This document shows, in pieces, positions 51,650 to 63,665 of a stretch of 64,000 nt of DNA. Where the stretch lies: assembly GCF_036373705.1 (NCBI RefSeq), contig NC_089851.1, positions 55,219,940 through 55,283,939 of the forward strand. The letters are read 5' to 3'. The position numbers and the translations under genes were made by a program. This DNA is from Amia ocellicauda (taxonomy: Eukaryota; Chordata; Actinopteri; Amiiformes; Amiidae). Below the pieces are notes generated by a model, which was not told where the DNA came from, did no database searches, and saw only the letters and a program-made list of their open reading frames with translations. Each line of letters begins with the position of its first letter. Positions within the stretch are counted from its first letter, which is position 1.

Positions 51650-53673
51650 TGCAATCAATCTATTGCAATTAGCAATGAGGAGTAGCATTTAGTGCTATTG
51701 TTTGGCTCCAAACCAGAAGCCTATTGGATGATGTGTTATTTTAAATAAGTATGTATAATATAAAAATAGTAACAGACTGATTTGTTTTTTTGTATACACA
51801 TATTTTACTGTTTTAGTTTTTAATTTACTTTTTTTTAATTAAGTTAATTACATGCAATTAAATGTGTGTGTATATATATGTTTCCAATTTTGTTTACTTT
51901 TTAACAAAATTAAAGTGTTCCGAAGCCTAACCCTGCAGCAACACCAGTCTATCACAAGGCAACTCTAATTATCTCTAATTAAGGACACAAGTCTAACACA
52001 GGGTAACTCTAATTCTAATGTTTGTTATATTTCTTTTTGATAATTTTCAAGATAAGAAAATGTACAAACAAATGATATATGCCAATATTCAGTAAATAAT
52101 TATCCATTAAGTTTAATCTGAGGATTTTTACAGCTTTTCTTCTACCCCCAAAATTCCAAATCCTGTTACAACTTTGGTAGAAACATAGTATACATACCAG
52201 CCAATTAATTCCCTATATTATCCTTATCTAATAGCCTTAGCTTATTTTCCTTAAACACCTTTTTCAAATCGTTTAACGTTTCGATTATTTTCAAAAACTA
52301 CTACTAGTAGCTTACTACTGTTAACAATAACTTACATGTACTTATAGTAACTTACATACTGTAGCATTGGAGGGGCATTTTATTGGTTATTATGAATTAT
52401 TATTTATTATTTTGTTTTGTAAGGATAAGGGTGTCTGCCAAGAGATAAATAATAATAATAATTTAATTATTGAAACAGCGATACACAGCAGACCGACACT
52501 GTACACACTGCCGGTTTTTCTGCCGCTCACGCTTGGCTGCCTGAAGAGCTGGAGTCTCTGGCCTGCACCCCCTCCTCCCCTGTCTGCTGGCCAGGAGCCG
52601 TAAGTGTCCATCCTCATTTCTGATGCCAATGTAGTATTTTCAGCGGGGGAAAACAAGTAGCCCACAAATCGCTTGCTTACTTGCTGCTAGATTTATTGAA
52701 GAAAAAAACTACGCGCCTCTTGCCCAGAAGAAGTTCACACAGTTCCAGGTGTTGCTCCGCACACGTGGTCACCAACTCTAAAACCCCTGCACACACCCTA
52801 ATAAACCCCAGCTACCTTACCTAAATTAGCATAACACATTTTTAAATAAATTAAACTGAGCACTTTATCTCCGTTGTTACACATACATAGTATTAATAAT
52901 TATACTGTTCTTACCATATGTAAATCCTGCAATAAATCATTCCCCAGCGTGAAGTAATTTTCACAAAACGAAATCCAAATATAAATTTTTGCTAGTCTTT
53001 AGATGTGCCCAGCAAATGTAGTCTGTAACTCTAAGTTAAAACTTTAATAACACTCATGTATTACAATCAAACTTGAAAAATAGGGCATCCAAAACAGGAA
53101 TGTCACAAAATGTTGTATCACTATATTAAAATAATATCATATGAAAGCTGTTGGGACTGAGGGACGGAAGCTCAGTTCGTTAGCTTTGCCCCTCATATTA
53201 GGAATTGGGGGTGCACAAAATGTACTAATTTATGTTTAATCTTAATTGTAAACTACTGTAAATAAATGAATAAACATATCAAGATGGCTTCCTTTGATCT
53301 ACTGGCAGAGGTCTGGTCTCATAGTTCTCAAAGCAACTGTTGATCAATAATGATGAGGTGACCTCTCCAGCCACAGATTAGCCACAGAAATCTTGAAGGA
53401 GATGCTGGGAGTGTCAGAACAGCCTTGCTAAAATTTGCTTGCTTGACAATTAATACAATTGGCTCTGTTGACATGTTTTTCAATCATTAATATAAAACAT
53501 TATACAGTTTATACAAAACATTAATACCGGCTCTTCAAAAAGTTTTACATTTATATTTATAAATGTTATTTTGTATACTGGTAAGTTAGCCTTGATTGGT
53601 CTTTGTTCACATATTTTTCTTTTTAAGCTGTCAAAAGCAAAATATTCCATACCTCTGTTTTGGATAGCGTACA
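51650..53673. other. AT-rich stretch, SINE tail only
   Basis: At 52419-52465 a tail (tgtaaggataagggtgtctg, then (AAT)n) of an L2-mobilised SINE is visible. No other gene, tRNA or transposon end recognised. Confidence 0.5.
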
Positions 53674-53678
53674 GTTGC

Positions 53679-54219
53679 TGTAGCTCCCTCCAGTAGTCAA
53701 CACGAAGCACGAGGTCTTGGTTAAAAAACGGGGTTTTATTTCAACAACATATCATGTCAACCCGTGAGAACTGGGTTGAAAGAGAGAAAAAAAATAAAAG
53801 GAAATTATAAATACAATGCATGTATGTATGTCTTGAATACAGTTTGTGCCGTTATAGTTACACACTAGTTAACACAAGCTATGCACATGAAATATATCAC
53901 AGACAACTGGATACAAAAGAAACATACCTCGTAGGCTGCTTCCTACTTAGGAGGGGCTAAATCTCAAAAGCCTTCTTCCTTGTCTTCTTTACTCGGATAA
54001 TATACATTTAGATATCTTTATATTCTTAATATTTACTTAGCTCGGAGAGCTCTTGCGATGCTATGTTTTAGCTCTACACTTTAGATGTTGTGCCCCCTTT
54101 AATTACGTGCGGAACACAAGGATGGCGCTAATTAGTTCCGCCTCTACGATATCCTATTAATTTTAGGTAGGAACCAAAAAAATAGTCACAAACTTAACTA
54201 AAGCTGAGAGGCAGTTACA
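53679..54219 (-). repeat. BEL/Pao 3' LTR
   Basis: 541 bp; begins tgtagctccctcc and ends ggcagttaca on the plus strand. Same as 61335-61875. Confidence 0.93.
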
Positions 54220-54373
54220 CTCCCACCAAATCACAAGTGATTTCTCAGAACAGCTTGGAGACACACATACTGCATATAAACTGCACATAATATTAATTTC
54301 AAAGTACTAACTATTTACTTATTATCTTAACTTAAGAACTAGTTGAAAGAGTGACTGGAGGATGCTGGAGTCT

Positions 54374-57300
54374 TCAGTCTGCTTCCAACAATGTAACTGT
54401 CTTATGGATGGGCCTCTCCAAATGAACAGGTTTAGAGATGCGCTTTCCTCTTCCATCCAGAGTTGAATCGCCGATAAGCAACTTGAGCCTTCTCACTCTT
54501 CCGTCCTTTCCTGGGTACACTTCAATAACCTTTGCTAACTTCCACTGGTTTCGTGGTGTAGCATCATCTTGCAAAATGACAATATCATTGACCTTAGCGT
54601 TTCTGCGGTCTTTGGTCCACTTCTGTCTCTGTTGGAGATTGAGGAGGTATTCCTTTTTCCACCGTGTCCAAAAGTTGTTGGCTAAGAGTTGAACTCTGCG
54701 CCATCTTTTACGGAGGTACAGATCTTCCCTGACGAACTTTCCAGGAGGTGGAGAGATGATCGTGGATTTCATGGTCAGGATGTGATTTGGTGTCAAGGGC
54801 TCTGGACAGGATGGATCGTTCAGATGATCAGTGGTCAGAGGTCTGCTATTTACAACCGCCATAACTTCATATAGGAACGTTCGTAGTGAGGAGCAGTCAA
54901 GTTGTCTGGCTGACTGTTCTAGAATGGACGTCAAGACACTTCTGATAGTGCGAATTTGTCTTTCCCAGACGCCACCCATATGACTTGAAGCTGGGGTGTT
55001 CATGATGAACTCACATCTCAGTTCTTTGAGTTCCTCTTGATCCATCTCCTTTAATGCTTGAATGAACTCACGCCTGGCACCAACAAAGTTTGTCCCTTGA
55101 TCACACCTTATTTGCCGTACTGTTCCACGAATAGCGATGCATGAACGCAGAGCGTTAATGAAGGCATCTGTGGTCAAGTCGTCGAGCATTTCAATATGCG
55201 CTGCTCTGGAACACATGCAGGTAAGTAAGAGTCCATAACGCTTTAACTCTTTTCTTCCTTCCTTGATGTGGAATGGCCCGAAGCAGTCCATCCCGCAGTA
55301 AGTAAATGGAGGGGTTGTTTCCATTCGATCTTCCGGGAGATTTGCCATCCTTTGTTGTTCTGTGCATCTTCTGAACTTCCTGCACGTTGTGCATTTGTAA
55401 ATATGGGATGACACTGCCCTGCTGCATCCCAGGATCCATATACCATTGGATCGGATCTCATTTATGGTCATTCCCCGTCCCTGATGGTGCACTCTCTCGT
55501 GATAGTGCTTGACGAGTAATGCCGACACGTGACTGTCTCTAGGGAGAACAGCTGGATGCTTCACATGTGGATGAAGAGCAGCATGAGTTAAGCGGCCTCC
55601 GACTCTGAGGATACCTTGGTCATCCAGGAATGGACCCAACTTGTGTAACTTGTTGGCCTTGTCTTTGATTTGTGAGTTCTTATGACACTGGATGCCCTGT
55701 ATTTCTTGAGAGAGGGTTGCTTGTTGGACCATCTTGATTATGCTGAGCTCTGCATCTCTCCTTTCCTCTAAACTGGTGCTTTCCCAGGACCTTGGCCTGA
55801 GGCCTTTCGCTTCCCTTGCACGCCGCTTTAGTCTGGCTATAGCTTTCACCATTCTTGACCAGTCAGAGAACTTTCGTAGACAATCTAACAGTGACCTTAT
55901 TTCCTTTGCCAGGGTGTCATGAACCTGGGCCTTCTTGATCTCTGGATCACTACTTGCAATCTCTCCCACCTTGACTACTTCGCTGGTCAGCTCTTTCTGC
56001 CAAAGAAAGCTTGGACCCGTGAACCAGTTGGAAGCTACAAGTTGTTTTGCTGCAAGACCTCTTGAGGCATGATCTGCTGGATTCTCTTCGGAAGCCACAT
56101 ACCTCCATTGCGCAGACTCCGTACTTTGCTTGATGCGTTCCACACGGTTTGCCACGAACACATGAAATCTCCTGGCCTCGTTACTGATGTATCCGAGGAC
56201 AACCTTTGAATCGGTCCAGAAGAATTCCTGTAGGCAATCTATCTCCAGTTCCCTTTTGAGCATGTCACTGGTGCGGACGGCTACGACTGCTGCTGACAGC
56301 TCAAGTCTTGGTATGGTGGTAACCTTAGCAGGGGCTACTCTTGACTTCCCCATTACCAAAGAGCAGTGGACTTCACCTGATGCACTGACTGCTCTGAGGT
56401 ACGAACACTCGCCATAACCTGACACGCTGGCATCAGAGAAATGATGGAGCTCGTAGCTCTGAACCTTAAAGTTTAATGGAATGTAGCATCTCTGAATCTT
56501 TACACCAGCCAGGTTTTGCAGGTCTTGGAGCCAAAACTCCCACAGGGGTCGAAGATCATCAGGTAAGATGTCATCCCAACTGAGCTTGTTATGACACATC
56601 TGCTGCAGAATCTGTTTTCCCACCAGGATGAACGGTGCCACAAATCCGAGTGGATCGTATACTGAAGCGACAGTGGATAAAACTCCTCTTCGGGTAAGTG
56701 GATTTTCTTTCACAATCACTCTGAACTGGAACTCGTCAGAAGCCACGCACCACTGTATGCCAAGTGCTCTTTCCACGTGTAGCTCTCCCAGGGCCATGTC
56801 CAGGTCTTGGGCGGCTTTTGCACATTCTTCTTTGGGGATTGAGGCTAGGACTTTCTTGCTGTTGGAAATGAACTTGTGCAGCCTGAGTTTGCCTTTGTTG
56901 CAGAGCTCTCTTGCCTCCTTCACTAACTGAATAGCTTGGCTTTCAGACGCTAAGCTTGACAAGCCGTCATCAACGTAAAAGTTCTTCTGAATGAACTTGA
57001 TGGTGGCTTCACTGAAGTGTCCGTGTCCTTCGGCTGCGAGGTGCTTGAGTCCATAGTTAGCGCAGCCAGGTGATGAAGCAGCGCCAAACAAGTGGACCTT
57101 CATCCGGTAGATGGATGGTTTGGCTTCAAGATTTCCATTCTCCCACCACAGGAATCTTAGGTAATCTTGGTCTTCTGCTTTAACGTGGAACTGGTGGAAC
57201 TGGTGGAACATGCGTTCAATGTCACACATGATTGCCACTGGACCTTTCCGGAAACGACACAGAACTCCCACCAAGGTGTTTGTCAGCTCTGGACCGGTCA

Positions 57301-60300
57301 GGAGATGGTCGTTTAAGGATGTCTCTTGAAATCTCGCCGAACAATCGAAGACAACACGTATCTTCCCAGGCTTTTGGGGATGATACACCCCATGGTGTGG
57401 GATGTACCATGCTGGAGCTTTATTGAGGTCTTCTTCTGGGACCCTTTCTGCATCTCCACGTGTTATGATCTCATCCATGAAGGTCTTGTAGTCTTTGTAG
57501 TACTGTTTGTTTCTTTTCAGCTTCCGTTCTAGGCATCTGAGACGGTGGATGGCGCACACCATGTTATCTGGTAAGTTGGGTCTTTCATTCTTGAATGGCA
57601 GTGGCATCTCATAATGACCATTGTCCTTGAGCCTGATGCCTCTTTCCATCTTTGACAGGAATCGGAGATCCTCTTGAGAGATGTGACTGTCCTCCAAAGA
57701 CCTTTCGACAAAGTCCGATTCCAGCACCTTGATGACATCTGCAGGTGAGACTACCTCTTTGACTTGAGTTCTACAGACATAGTGAACTTCGCTTGTGAGG
57801 TTTGAAGAGGACTGAAGACCAGGCATCACTTGCCTCACGATGACCTGGTGACTTATTCCAATTTCATCTCCATAGTCAAGACATGGGTTGCCATAGCCAA
57901 CTACGCTCCAGCCCAGGTCTGTTCTCTGAGCAAAGGGCTGATTTTCTTTACCAGGCACCACTTGCCTTGGGACAAGAGCTTGAGGACAGTTGTAGCCGAT
58001 TAGCAGGCCCACGTCGCAGCTTTGTTGAGGAGCAATCTCGTCTGCGATGTGTTCCAGATGAGGCCATGCCTTTGCAGTCTCTGGTGTGGGAATATGATCT
58101 CTGTTTGCAGGGATGAATTCTCTTGAGTAGGTCACTGGCAGAGGAATTATCTTGTCTGAGTAGAATCCTCTCACTTGTAGTCCAGTCAGTTTCCGACAGG
58201 ACACAACTGTGTTTCTTGAAGCCATTGTGGAGAGCTTTAGCTGAACTGGTTCCTTCTTTGTGTGAAGAGTCTTTGCCGTTTCTTCCAGGATGAATGTCGT
58301 GTCGCTCTGTGTATCGAGGAGTGCATACACAAGAACTTCACGATCTGGCTCACTTGTGACTGACAACCACACTGGAATGACTGTGGATGTATGAGTGTCT
58401 TTAACATTCTGTAAAACTCTGTTGGATGTTGACTCACGTGATGATCTTGCTGCCCTATCTTGTGGCCGCTCTATTTTCCTTTCCCTTGACTTGCCACTGT
58501 TCCCTGCTCCACTAAGCCGTGTTGACATCCTTTCTTCTTTGGTGCGATTATCATGGAGGCAAGCTGGATGTCTTTTTTCACACATATCGCAGATCTCTCT
58601 GTTTTCACAGTCCTTCGAGCGATGGCCAAACTTCAGACAGCCGAAACACAATTTCTTCTCTTGAACAAACTTGACTCGCTCTGAAATAGTCTCATCCATA
58701 AATTTGCGACACTTGTGTAGACTGTGACCTGCCTTCTCACAGAAGACACAGCTTGTGGTAACAGCTTTCTCGTCTGAGTTGGTTGCCAATACCTTTGCTC
58801 CATGACCTCTTGTCTTTGAAACCTTGATCTTCTCATTTTCACTTGGTTTTAGAGCGTGGAGGGACGTTATTGGGTTACAGGCGATTTTGGCTTCACGTGT
58901 GAGAAACTTGACGAACTGGCTAAAGCTTGGGAACGTGTGACTTTGTTCTTCCACTTCTATCACCTTCCTATTCCATCTTGAGGTCAGCCAGTCTGGAAGT
59001 TTAGAGAGTATTTTCTGATTTTCGTTGCAGTCGTTGAGTACTTCAAGACCTCTGATCTGAGACATGGCCGCCTCACAGCTGCGAAGGAAGTCAGCGAGTT
59101 CTTGAAGTTCCACACTCCCCTTAGAGTTTATTTTGGGCCACGTATCAAGCTTATCTCTGAAGGCCTTGGCGATAAGGAATGGATTGCCGTATCTCTCTTC
59201 TAGGATGGTCCACGCTGCACAATAAGCTGACTCTGTGCCTAGCAAGAAGTAGCTTTCAATGGCCTTTTTGGCTGGTCCACCCACATACTTTCGCAGATAG
59301 TATATTTTCTCTTCAGCTGGTATGTTTTTCCTGTCAATAAGTGTCTGAAAGGAGACTTTCCAGTCATTAAATCTGAGTGGGTCGCCGTTGAACGTTGTTG
59401 GTTCAGGTACGGGAAGACGACTCGCACTGATGGACTCTGCGAATGCTCTAACAAGAGCTGCAGTATTGTCTTCTTGTTTTGGTTGTGTCAGAGAGTGAGG
59501 TGGGGAGCGATGCTGCAATAGGCTACTTTCATGCTTGACTTCCTCATTCTCCTTCGGAGGGACACATTGATGGAGCAGCCCAAATATTTCTTCATCTGAG
59601 CATTCACTTTGTTCATATACTTGCTGTCTCGCCTTAGCAGCCTCTAGCTTTTTGATTGTCTCCAATCTTTCTAGTTCTCTGCGCTTGGCTTCCAGCACCC
59701 TTTGTCTTTCTGCATTTTCAGCCTCTTGATTAGCTCGTAAATTGGCTGCTTCAGTTTCGAGTCTTTCAAGTTCTTTGATATGACGTTCTTGCTCTAGCAG
59801 TACTTTTAAAGTGGCTTCATTGGCAGCAACTTCAGCAGCAGCATCTCGTCTTGCAGAAGACTGGCTTGAACGGGATGTTATTCTTGAGTTAGTTTGAGAA
59901 TGAGCAGACGACTTGGTGCGGTGAGAGTTGACGCTTACTTTGTCTGAGGCTGCAGCTTCAATTACAGACTCTATTGATTTCACTCTTTGTTCTTCACCCC
60001 CTCTTGTGTCTAGAAGAGCCTTTGCAGTCTGGATGATTGTTCTTGTTACTGCTTCGCAGGTGTCTGCTCTGCGACGTGTGTCTTGGTCGGGAATGTCAAT
60101 GTGCCTTAAATCTTCATAAACAACGTTCAGATTATCTGAGGCATTGCTTATCTTAGTAATGTGGTCACGCAGCAGGTTGTTTGAGCATTGTCCACTCAGC
60201 GCTTGTTTGGCATCCTTAGCGATAGCTTTCCACTTCTCGTAGCTCACACTGAAACGGTGTGCAAATCTTCTTACTTGCTGATCGTGCAGTTCTTGGCCCT

Positions 60301-60466
60301 TTTCCGTAAACCTGCGGACCCTTTGGCTTCTATGTGGCTCTTGTGAGGAAGTGTGGTTATCTCCTGTGCCTTCAGCAGCTTGTGGTTGCATGTCTGCGCA
60401 GTGCTGCTGCGCGTCTTCACCTGCACCCTCTTTGTCACTCTCAAAGAAAAGCTCAAACTCTGACAT
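54374..60466 (-). CDS. BEL/Pao Gag-Pol polyprotein
   Basis: A single frame of 2,030 codons. In order from the N-terminus come an acidic and coiled-coil Gag-like part and zinc knuckles. A retroviral-type aspartic protease, reverse transcriptase and RNase H follow. A zinc-binding integrase with its core and a BEL/Pao-type C-terminal domain close the protein. This order is diagnostic for BEL/Pao elements. The frame appears whole. It would be made as one polyprotein and cleaved, as known for the family. Confidence 0.92.
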   Translation of the reverse strand: MSEFELFFESDKEGAGEDAQQHCADMQPQAAEGTGDNHTSSQEPHRSQRVRRFTEKGQELHDQQVRRFAHRFSVSYEKWKAIAKDAKQALSGQCSNNLLRDHITKISNASDNLNVVYEDLRHIDIPDQDTRRRADTCEAVTRTIIQTAKALLDTRGGEEQRVKSIESVIEAAASDKVSVNSHRTKSSAHSQTNSRITSRSSQSSARRDAAAEVAANEATLKVLLEQERHIKELERLETEAANLRANQEAENAERQRVLEAKRRELERLETIKKLEAAKARQQVYEQSECSDEEIFGLLHQCVPPKENEEVKHESSLLQHRSPPHSLTQPKQEDNTAALVRAFAESISASRLPVPEPTTFNGDPLRFNDWKVSFQTLIDRKNIPAEEKIYYLRKYVGGPAKKAIESYFLLGTESAYCAAWTILEERYGNPFLIAKAFRDKLDTWPKINSKGSVELQELADFLRSCEAAMSQIRGLEVLNDCNENQKILSKLPDWLTSRWNRKVIEVEEQSHTFPSFSQFVKFLTREAKIACNPITSLHALKPSENEKIKVSKTRGHGAKVLATNSDEKAVTTSCVFCEKAGHSLHKCRKFMDETISERVKFVQEKKLCFGCLKFGHRSKDCENREICDMCEKRHPACLHDNRTKEERMSTRLSGAGNSGKSRERKIERPQDRAARSSRESTSNRVLQNVKDTHTSTVIPVWLSVTSEPDREVLVYALLDTQSDTTFILEETAKTLHTKKEPVQLKLSTMASRNTVVSCRKLTGLQVRGFYSDKIIPLPVTYSREFIPANRDHIPTPETAKAWPHLEHIADEIAPQQSCDVGLLIGYNCPQALVPRQVVPGKENQPFAQRTDLGWSVVGYGNPCLDYGDEIGISHQVIVRQVMPGLQSSSNLTSEVHYVCRTQVKEVVSPADVIKVLESDFVERSLEDSHISQEDLRFLSKMERGIRLKDNGHYEMPLPFKNERPNLPDNMVCAIHRLRCLERKLKRNKQYYKDYKTFMDEIITRGDAERVPEEDLNKAPAWYIPHHGVYHPQKPGKIRVVFDCSARFQETSLNDHLLTGPELTNTLVGVLCRFRKGPVAIMCDIERMFHQFHQFHVKAEDQDYLRFLWWENGNLEAKPSIYRMKVHLFGAASSPGCANYGLKHLAAEGHGHFSEATIKFIQKNFYVDDGLSSLASESQAIQLVKEARELCNKGKLRLHKFISNSKKVLASIPKEECAKAAQDLDMALGELHVERALGIQWCVASDEFQFRVIVKENPLTRRGVLSTVASVYDPLGFVAPFILVGKQILQQMCHNKLSWDDILPDDLRPLWEFWLQDLQNLAGVKIQRCYIPLNFKVQSYELHHFSDASVSGYGECSYLRAVSASGEVHCSLVMGKSRVAPAKVTTIPRLELSAAVVAVRTSDMLKRELEIDCLQEFFWTDSKVVLGYISNEARRFHVFVANRVERIKQSTESAQWRYVASEENPADHASRGLAAKQLVASNWFTGPSFLWQKELTSEVVKVGEIASSDPEIKKAQVHDTLAKEIRSLLDCLRKFSDWSRMVKAIARLKRRAREAKGLRPRSWESTSLEERRDAELSIIKMVQQATLSQEIQGIQCHKNSQIKDKANKLHKLGPFLDDQGILRVGGRLTHAALHPHVKHPAVLPRDSHVSALLVKHYHERVHHQGRGMTINEIRSNGIWILGCSRAVSSHIYKCTTCRKFRRCTEQQRMANLPEDRMETTPPFTYCGMDCFGPFHIKEGRKELKRYGLLLTCMCSRAAHIEMLDDLTTDAFINALRSCIAIRGTVRQIRCDQGTNFVGARREFIQALKEMDQEELKELRCEFIMNTPASSHMGGVWERQIRTIRSVLTSILEQSARQLDCSSLRTFLYEVMAVVNSRPLTTDHLNDPSCPEPLTPNHILTMKSTIISPPPGKFVREDLYLRKRWRRVQLLANNFWTRWKKEYLLNLQQRQKWTKDRRNAKVNDIVILQDDATPRNQWKLAKVIEVYPGKDGRVRRLKLLIGDSTLDGRGKRISKPVHLERPIHKTVTLLEAD

Positions 60467-61334
60467 TTTGCTTTAGTTTGGTTTAAATCTAAACTTGTTT
60501 TTTAGTTGAGTAAATTACCTTGTTCACAATAATCTAAGTTATGTTTAACTTAGCTTAAGCTCAATTGAGTAGTTGTTTTTAATCTCTGATATGTGAATAG
60601 TCAGCCTTTAATTACTTGCAGCTACTGACACTACTTTGGAGAAAAATTACTCTCTGCAGCTAAATTAACTTGCTTTTTCCAAAATAAAAACTGTACTAAC
60701 TGTACTCAAAGACTAGTAACACTCACTTTGTGATCTATGGAGCTATGGTCTTCTTGCCTGATAACTTGTTATAGTTATATATGGCCTTATTTAAATCTTA
60801 AATTACCACAAATGAAATTAAACAAACCAAAAATATTAACTCTTAGTTAAACTTGTACATATACCACATTAAGTAATAACCATTCACTTTTAAGTCTAAA
60901 TATGACCAATTCTGCCTTACTCTCGGTACTAATAGTTCTTAATATTCACATCCTACTCATCAGTAGACACAATATCAACACAGTAGCAATATCAATCCAC
61001 TTCAATTTGAGAAAAGGTAAGTAAACAAAACATTAACTAATGGGAAATGCAAAGAAATGTCTCATTCTCTTGCCCAGAACGCTTAATGTCTCTGAATTAC
61101 AGCTTAATTTGCGTTATGAAACCTGATTCTTCCGTGGGCACTGCCTCTTCTCGCGCTGGAATGAAGGCGCGCACGCGCTGTCACGTGCAGATGTCTCAGC
61201 CCGACCACGACTCGCGCTCTCCGATGCCGTCTGTGAAGGCGCGCGCTGCGATGGAGATGTCTCAGCCCAACCACGATTCGCGCTCTCCTATGCCGTCTTC
61301 CTCGCCTACTCATGCGGAGCAGACGAGTTCTCAC

Positions 61335-61875
61335 TGTAGCTCCCTCCAGTAGTCAACACGAAGCACGAGGTCTTGGTTAAAAAACGGGGTTTTATTTCAA
61401 CAACATATCATGTCAACCCGTGAGAACTGGGTTGAAAGAGAGAAAAAAAATAAAAGGAAATTATAAATACAATGCATGTATGTATGTCTTGAATACAGTT
61501 TGTGCCGTTATAGTTACACACTAGTTAACACAAGCTATGCACATGAAATATATCACAGACAACTGGATACAAAAGAAACATACCTCGTAGGCTGCTTCCT
61601 ACTTAGGAGGGGCTAAATCTCAAAAGCCTTCTTCCTTGTCTTCTTTACTCGGATAATATACATTTAGATATCTTTATATTCTTAATATTTACTTAGCTCG
61701 GAGAGCTCTTGCGATGCTATGTTTTAGCTCTACACTTTAGATGTTGTGCCCCCTTTAATTACGTGCGGAACACAAGGATGGCGCTAATTAGTTCCGCCTC
61801 TACGATATCCTATTAATTTTAGGTAGGAACCAAAAAAATAGTCACAAACTTAACTAAAGCTGAGAGGCAGTTACA
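61335..61875 (-). repeat. BEL/Pao 5' LTR
   Basis: 541 bp, same sequence as 53679-54219 by eye. Confidence 0.93.
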
Positions 61876-62655
61876 GTTGCTAATAATAATACAAACCATA
61901 CATTTCATTACAATAACACACACACATATATATTAAGGCTGTCAGTCCATTCAAATATTTGATCGGTTAATCAATGGGCAATTGCTGATTAATCGGGCAC
62001 TTATTAAAATAAAAACAACGCTGTAACATGAATGGTAAAATATATATATATATATATAGGAATATATATTTAAAAAACACCAAATCATTATAATAAGCAA
62101 ACTAAATTATAATTGCTACAGCAAATGGGTGCTCACAAATTATACTGTAAACTACACTGCTCTTGTAAGAAAAGCATTGCATGCAAATGAAACAGAAAAC
62201 CTTTCCTTGTCTTCAATATTTCCTTACAAATCGAGTTTGAATCCAAAGTTTAGTTTCCCATTAGCGGCTTGTGACCCTGTAGTTTGTGTGCTGATACTGT
62301 ACACGTGATATGATCTTTTGCATGATTTGCCTTTATAATTTAACTCTAGAAGTGCACGGCTGGTCAGTTTGACTGATTTAATTTGAATTACTATGTGTTC
62401 CTGAATACACTATGGATACCAATTCCTGACTTTTCCTAAATATATGTATTAAATATGCCTACAGCATTTTAGCTGCATAAACGCAAATAAAGTTTTTTAT
62501 TTGATCATTATTATACTATAGTTTTGGCTCTTGTAGGTAGTTTGAAATGTCGGTGCTTCGAGTGTGTACTGTATAATAGCCAGTCATTATAATAGACATT
62601 TTTAATTTGTTTAAATCTGCTTGATAAATGATCTTTTAAGAACTATACTGTGATG

Positions 62656-62656
<1 letters not shown>

Positions 62657-62710
<54 letters not shown>
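62657..62710. repeat. (AT)n microsatellite
   Basis: About 27 uninterrupted dinucleotides. Confidence 0.98.
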
Positions 62711-63369
62711 TGTGTCATTTATGTTGTTGTAACTTACCATTACATATAGTGTGCCTTCCAGATGTATGCATACCCCTGATTCAATGTAACAAAAATAGTT
62801 TTAGCAAAGAAAAGAGAACAATGTTGTTTTTTGTTTGTTTTTGTTTAGTTTAAATACATGCACACATGAAACAATGTAGGACTATCAGTGTTAGATATCG
62901 CAAAAATATTAAAGTACAAGTTTTGAACAAATATGCAAATATGTTTTTGCGAAGTACAGTACTGAAACTAGTATTGCTTTCATTAATTTCTGCAACAAAT
63001 GCTGAGTGTACACTTGCATAGATGTGAGTGAAGCCATCTTCTTTTTGCCAATGTACAGCATGGCAGAAGCTGCCATAACTAAATATTCCTATACATATTT
63101 ACACTCTTGATCTTGCTTTTCTCTTTCAAAACTCAAAACTTCACCATGTAGTCTCGCTCCCAAACACCCTTTATATAGCATGCAATTGCATCACGATTTA
63201 ATCTGTATTCACCTGATTAAATCATGCAATTTCATGCATTCGGATTTCATGAAATCCAACGAAATTGAACACATTCGGATTCCATAGAAATTTCATAGTG
63301 TATCGCAAAGCTCTTTACAAGAAAATATAGTTAATTAAATATTAAAACTACAATTAAGATAGACAATAA

Positions 63370-63665
63370 AACAATACAATTATACTATAGTACTTACTAC
63401 AGTAGTACAACAAATACTGTAGGACACTGTTGTATACCACACTAAACTTTTATACTATGGTATACTGAATAATGTGTGACATACGATAGTACACTGTTAT
63501 ACTATAGTATACTCTTGTTACGTGATATACTATAGTATCTTGTAATGTACTATAGTGCCTCCTACGGTACTTAGACAAATATTGAACTACCCTGTTGTAT
63601 ACTATAGTTTACTGTAGTACCTTGTGATGTACTATAGTACTTAATATATTACATGTACACTGAAA
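63370..63665. repeat. Degenerate tandem repeat rich in TACTATAGTA palindromes
   Basis: At least seven near-copies of the palindromic word tactatagta. A longer block (actatagt..t.ctac..tag.acaa.aaatatt..a..a.c.ctgttgtata) recurs after about 165 bp (63384 and 63549). Confidence 0.6.

Larger units (their letters stand above)
53674..61880 (-). mobile_element. BEL/Pao LTR retrotransposon, looks whole
   Basis: Two LTRs of 541 bp (53679-54219 and 61335-61875) flank an internal region with one long reading frame. The element is bounded by a 5-bp target duplication, gttgc (53674-53678 and 61876-61880). The LTRs read as identical by eye, so insertion is very recent. The element lies on the minus strand. 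The LTR-proximal leader (about 60470-61334) contains a CpG-rich stretch with a two-copy tandem repeat (61140-61315). Confidence 0.93.

Noticed and set aside
53480-53710. 76-codon minus-strand frame overlapping the BEL/Pao left end
   Set aside because: It crosses the LTR boundary by chance and has no similarity that I recognise.
61047-61352. 101-codon frame in the BEL/Pao leader
   Set aside because: Produced by the CpG-rich two-copy repeat in the leader; no protein similarity recognised.
62650-62853. 67-codon frame starting MMIIYIYIYIY
   Set aside because: Translation of the (AT)n microsatellite.
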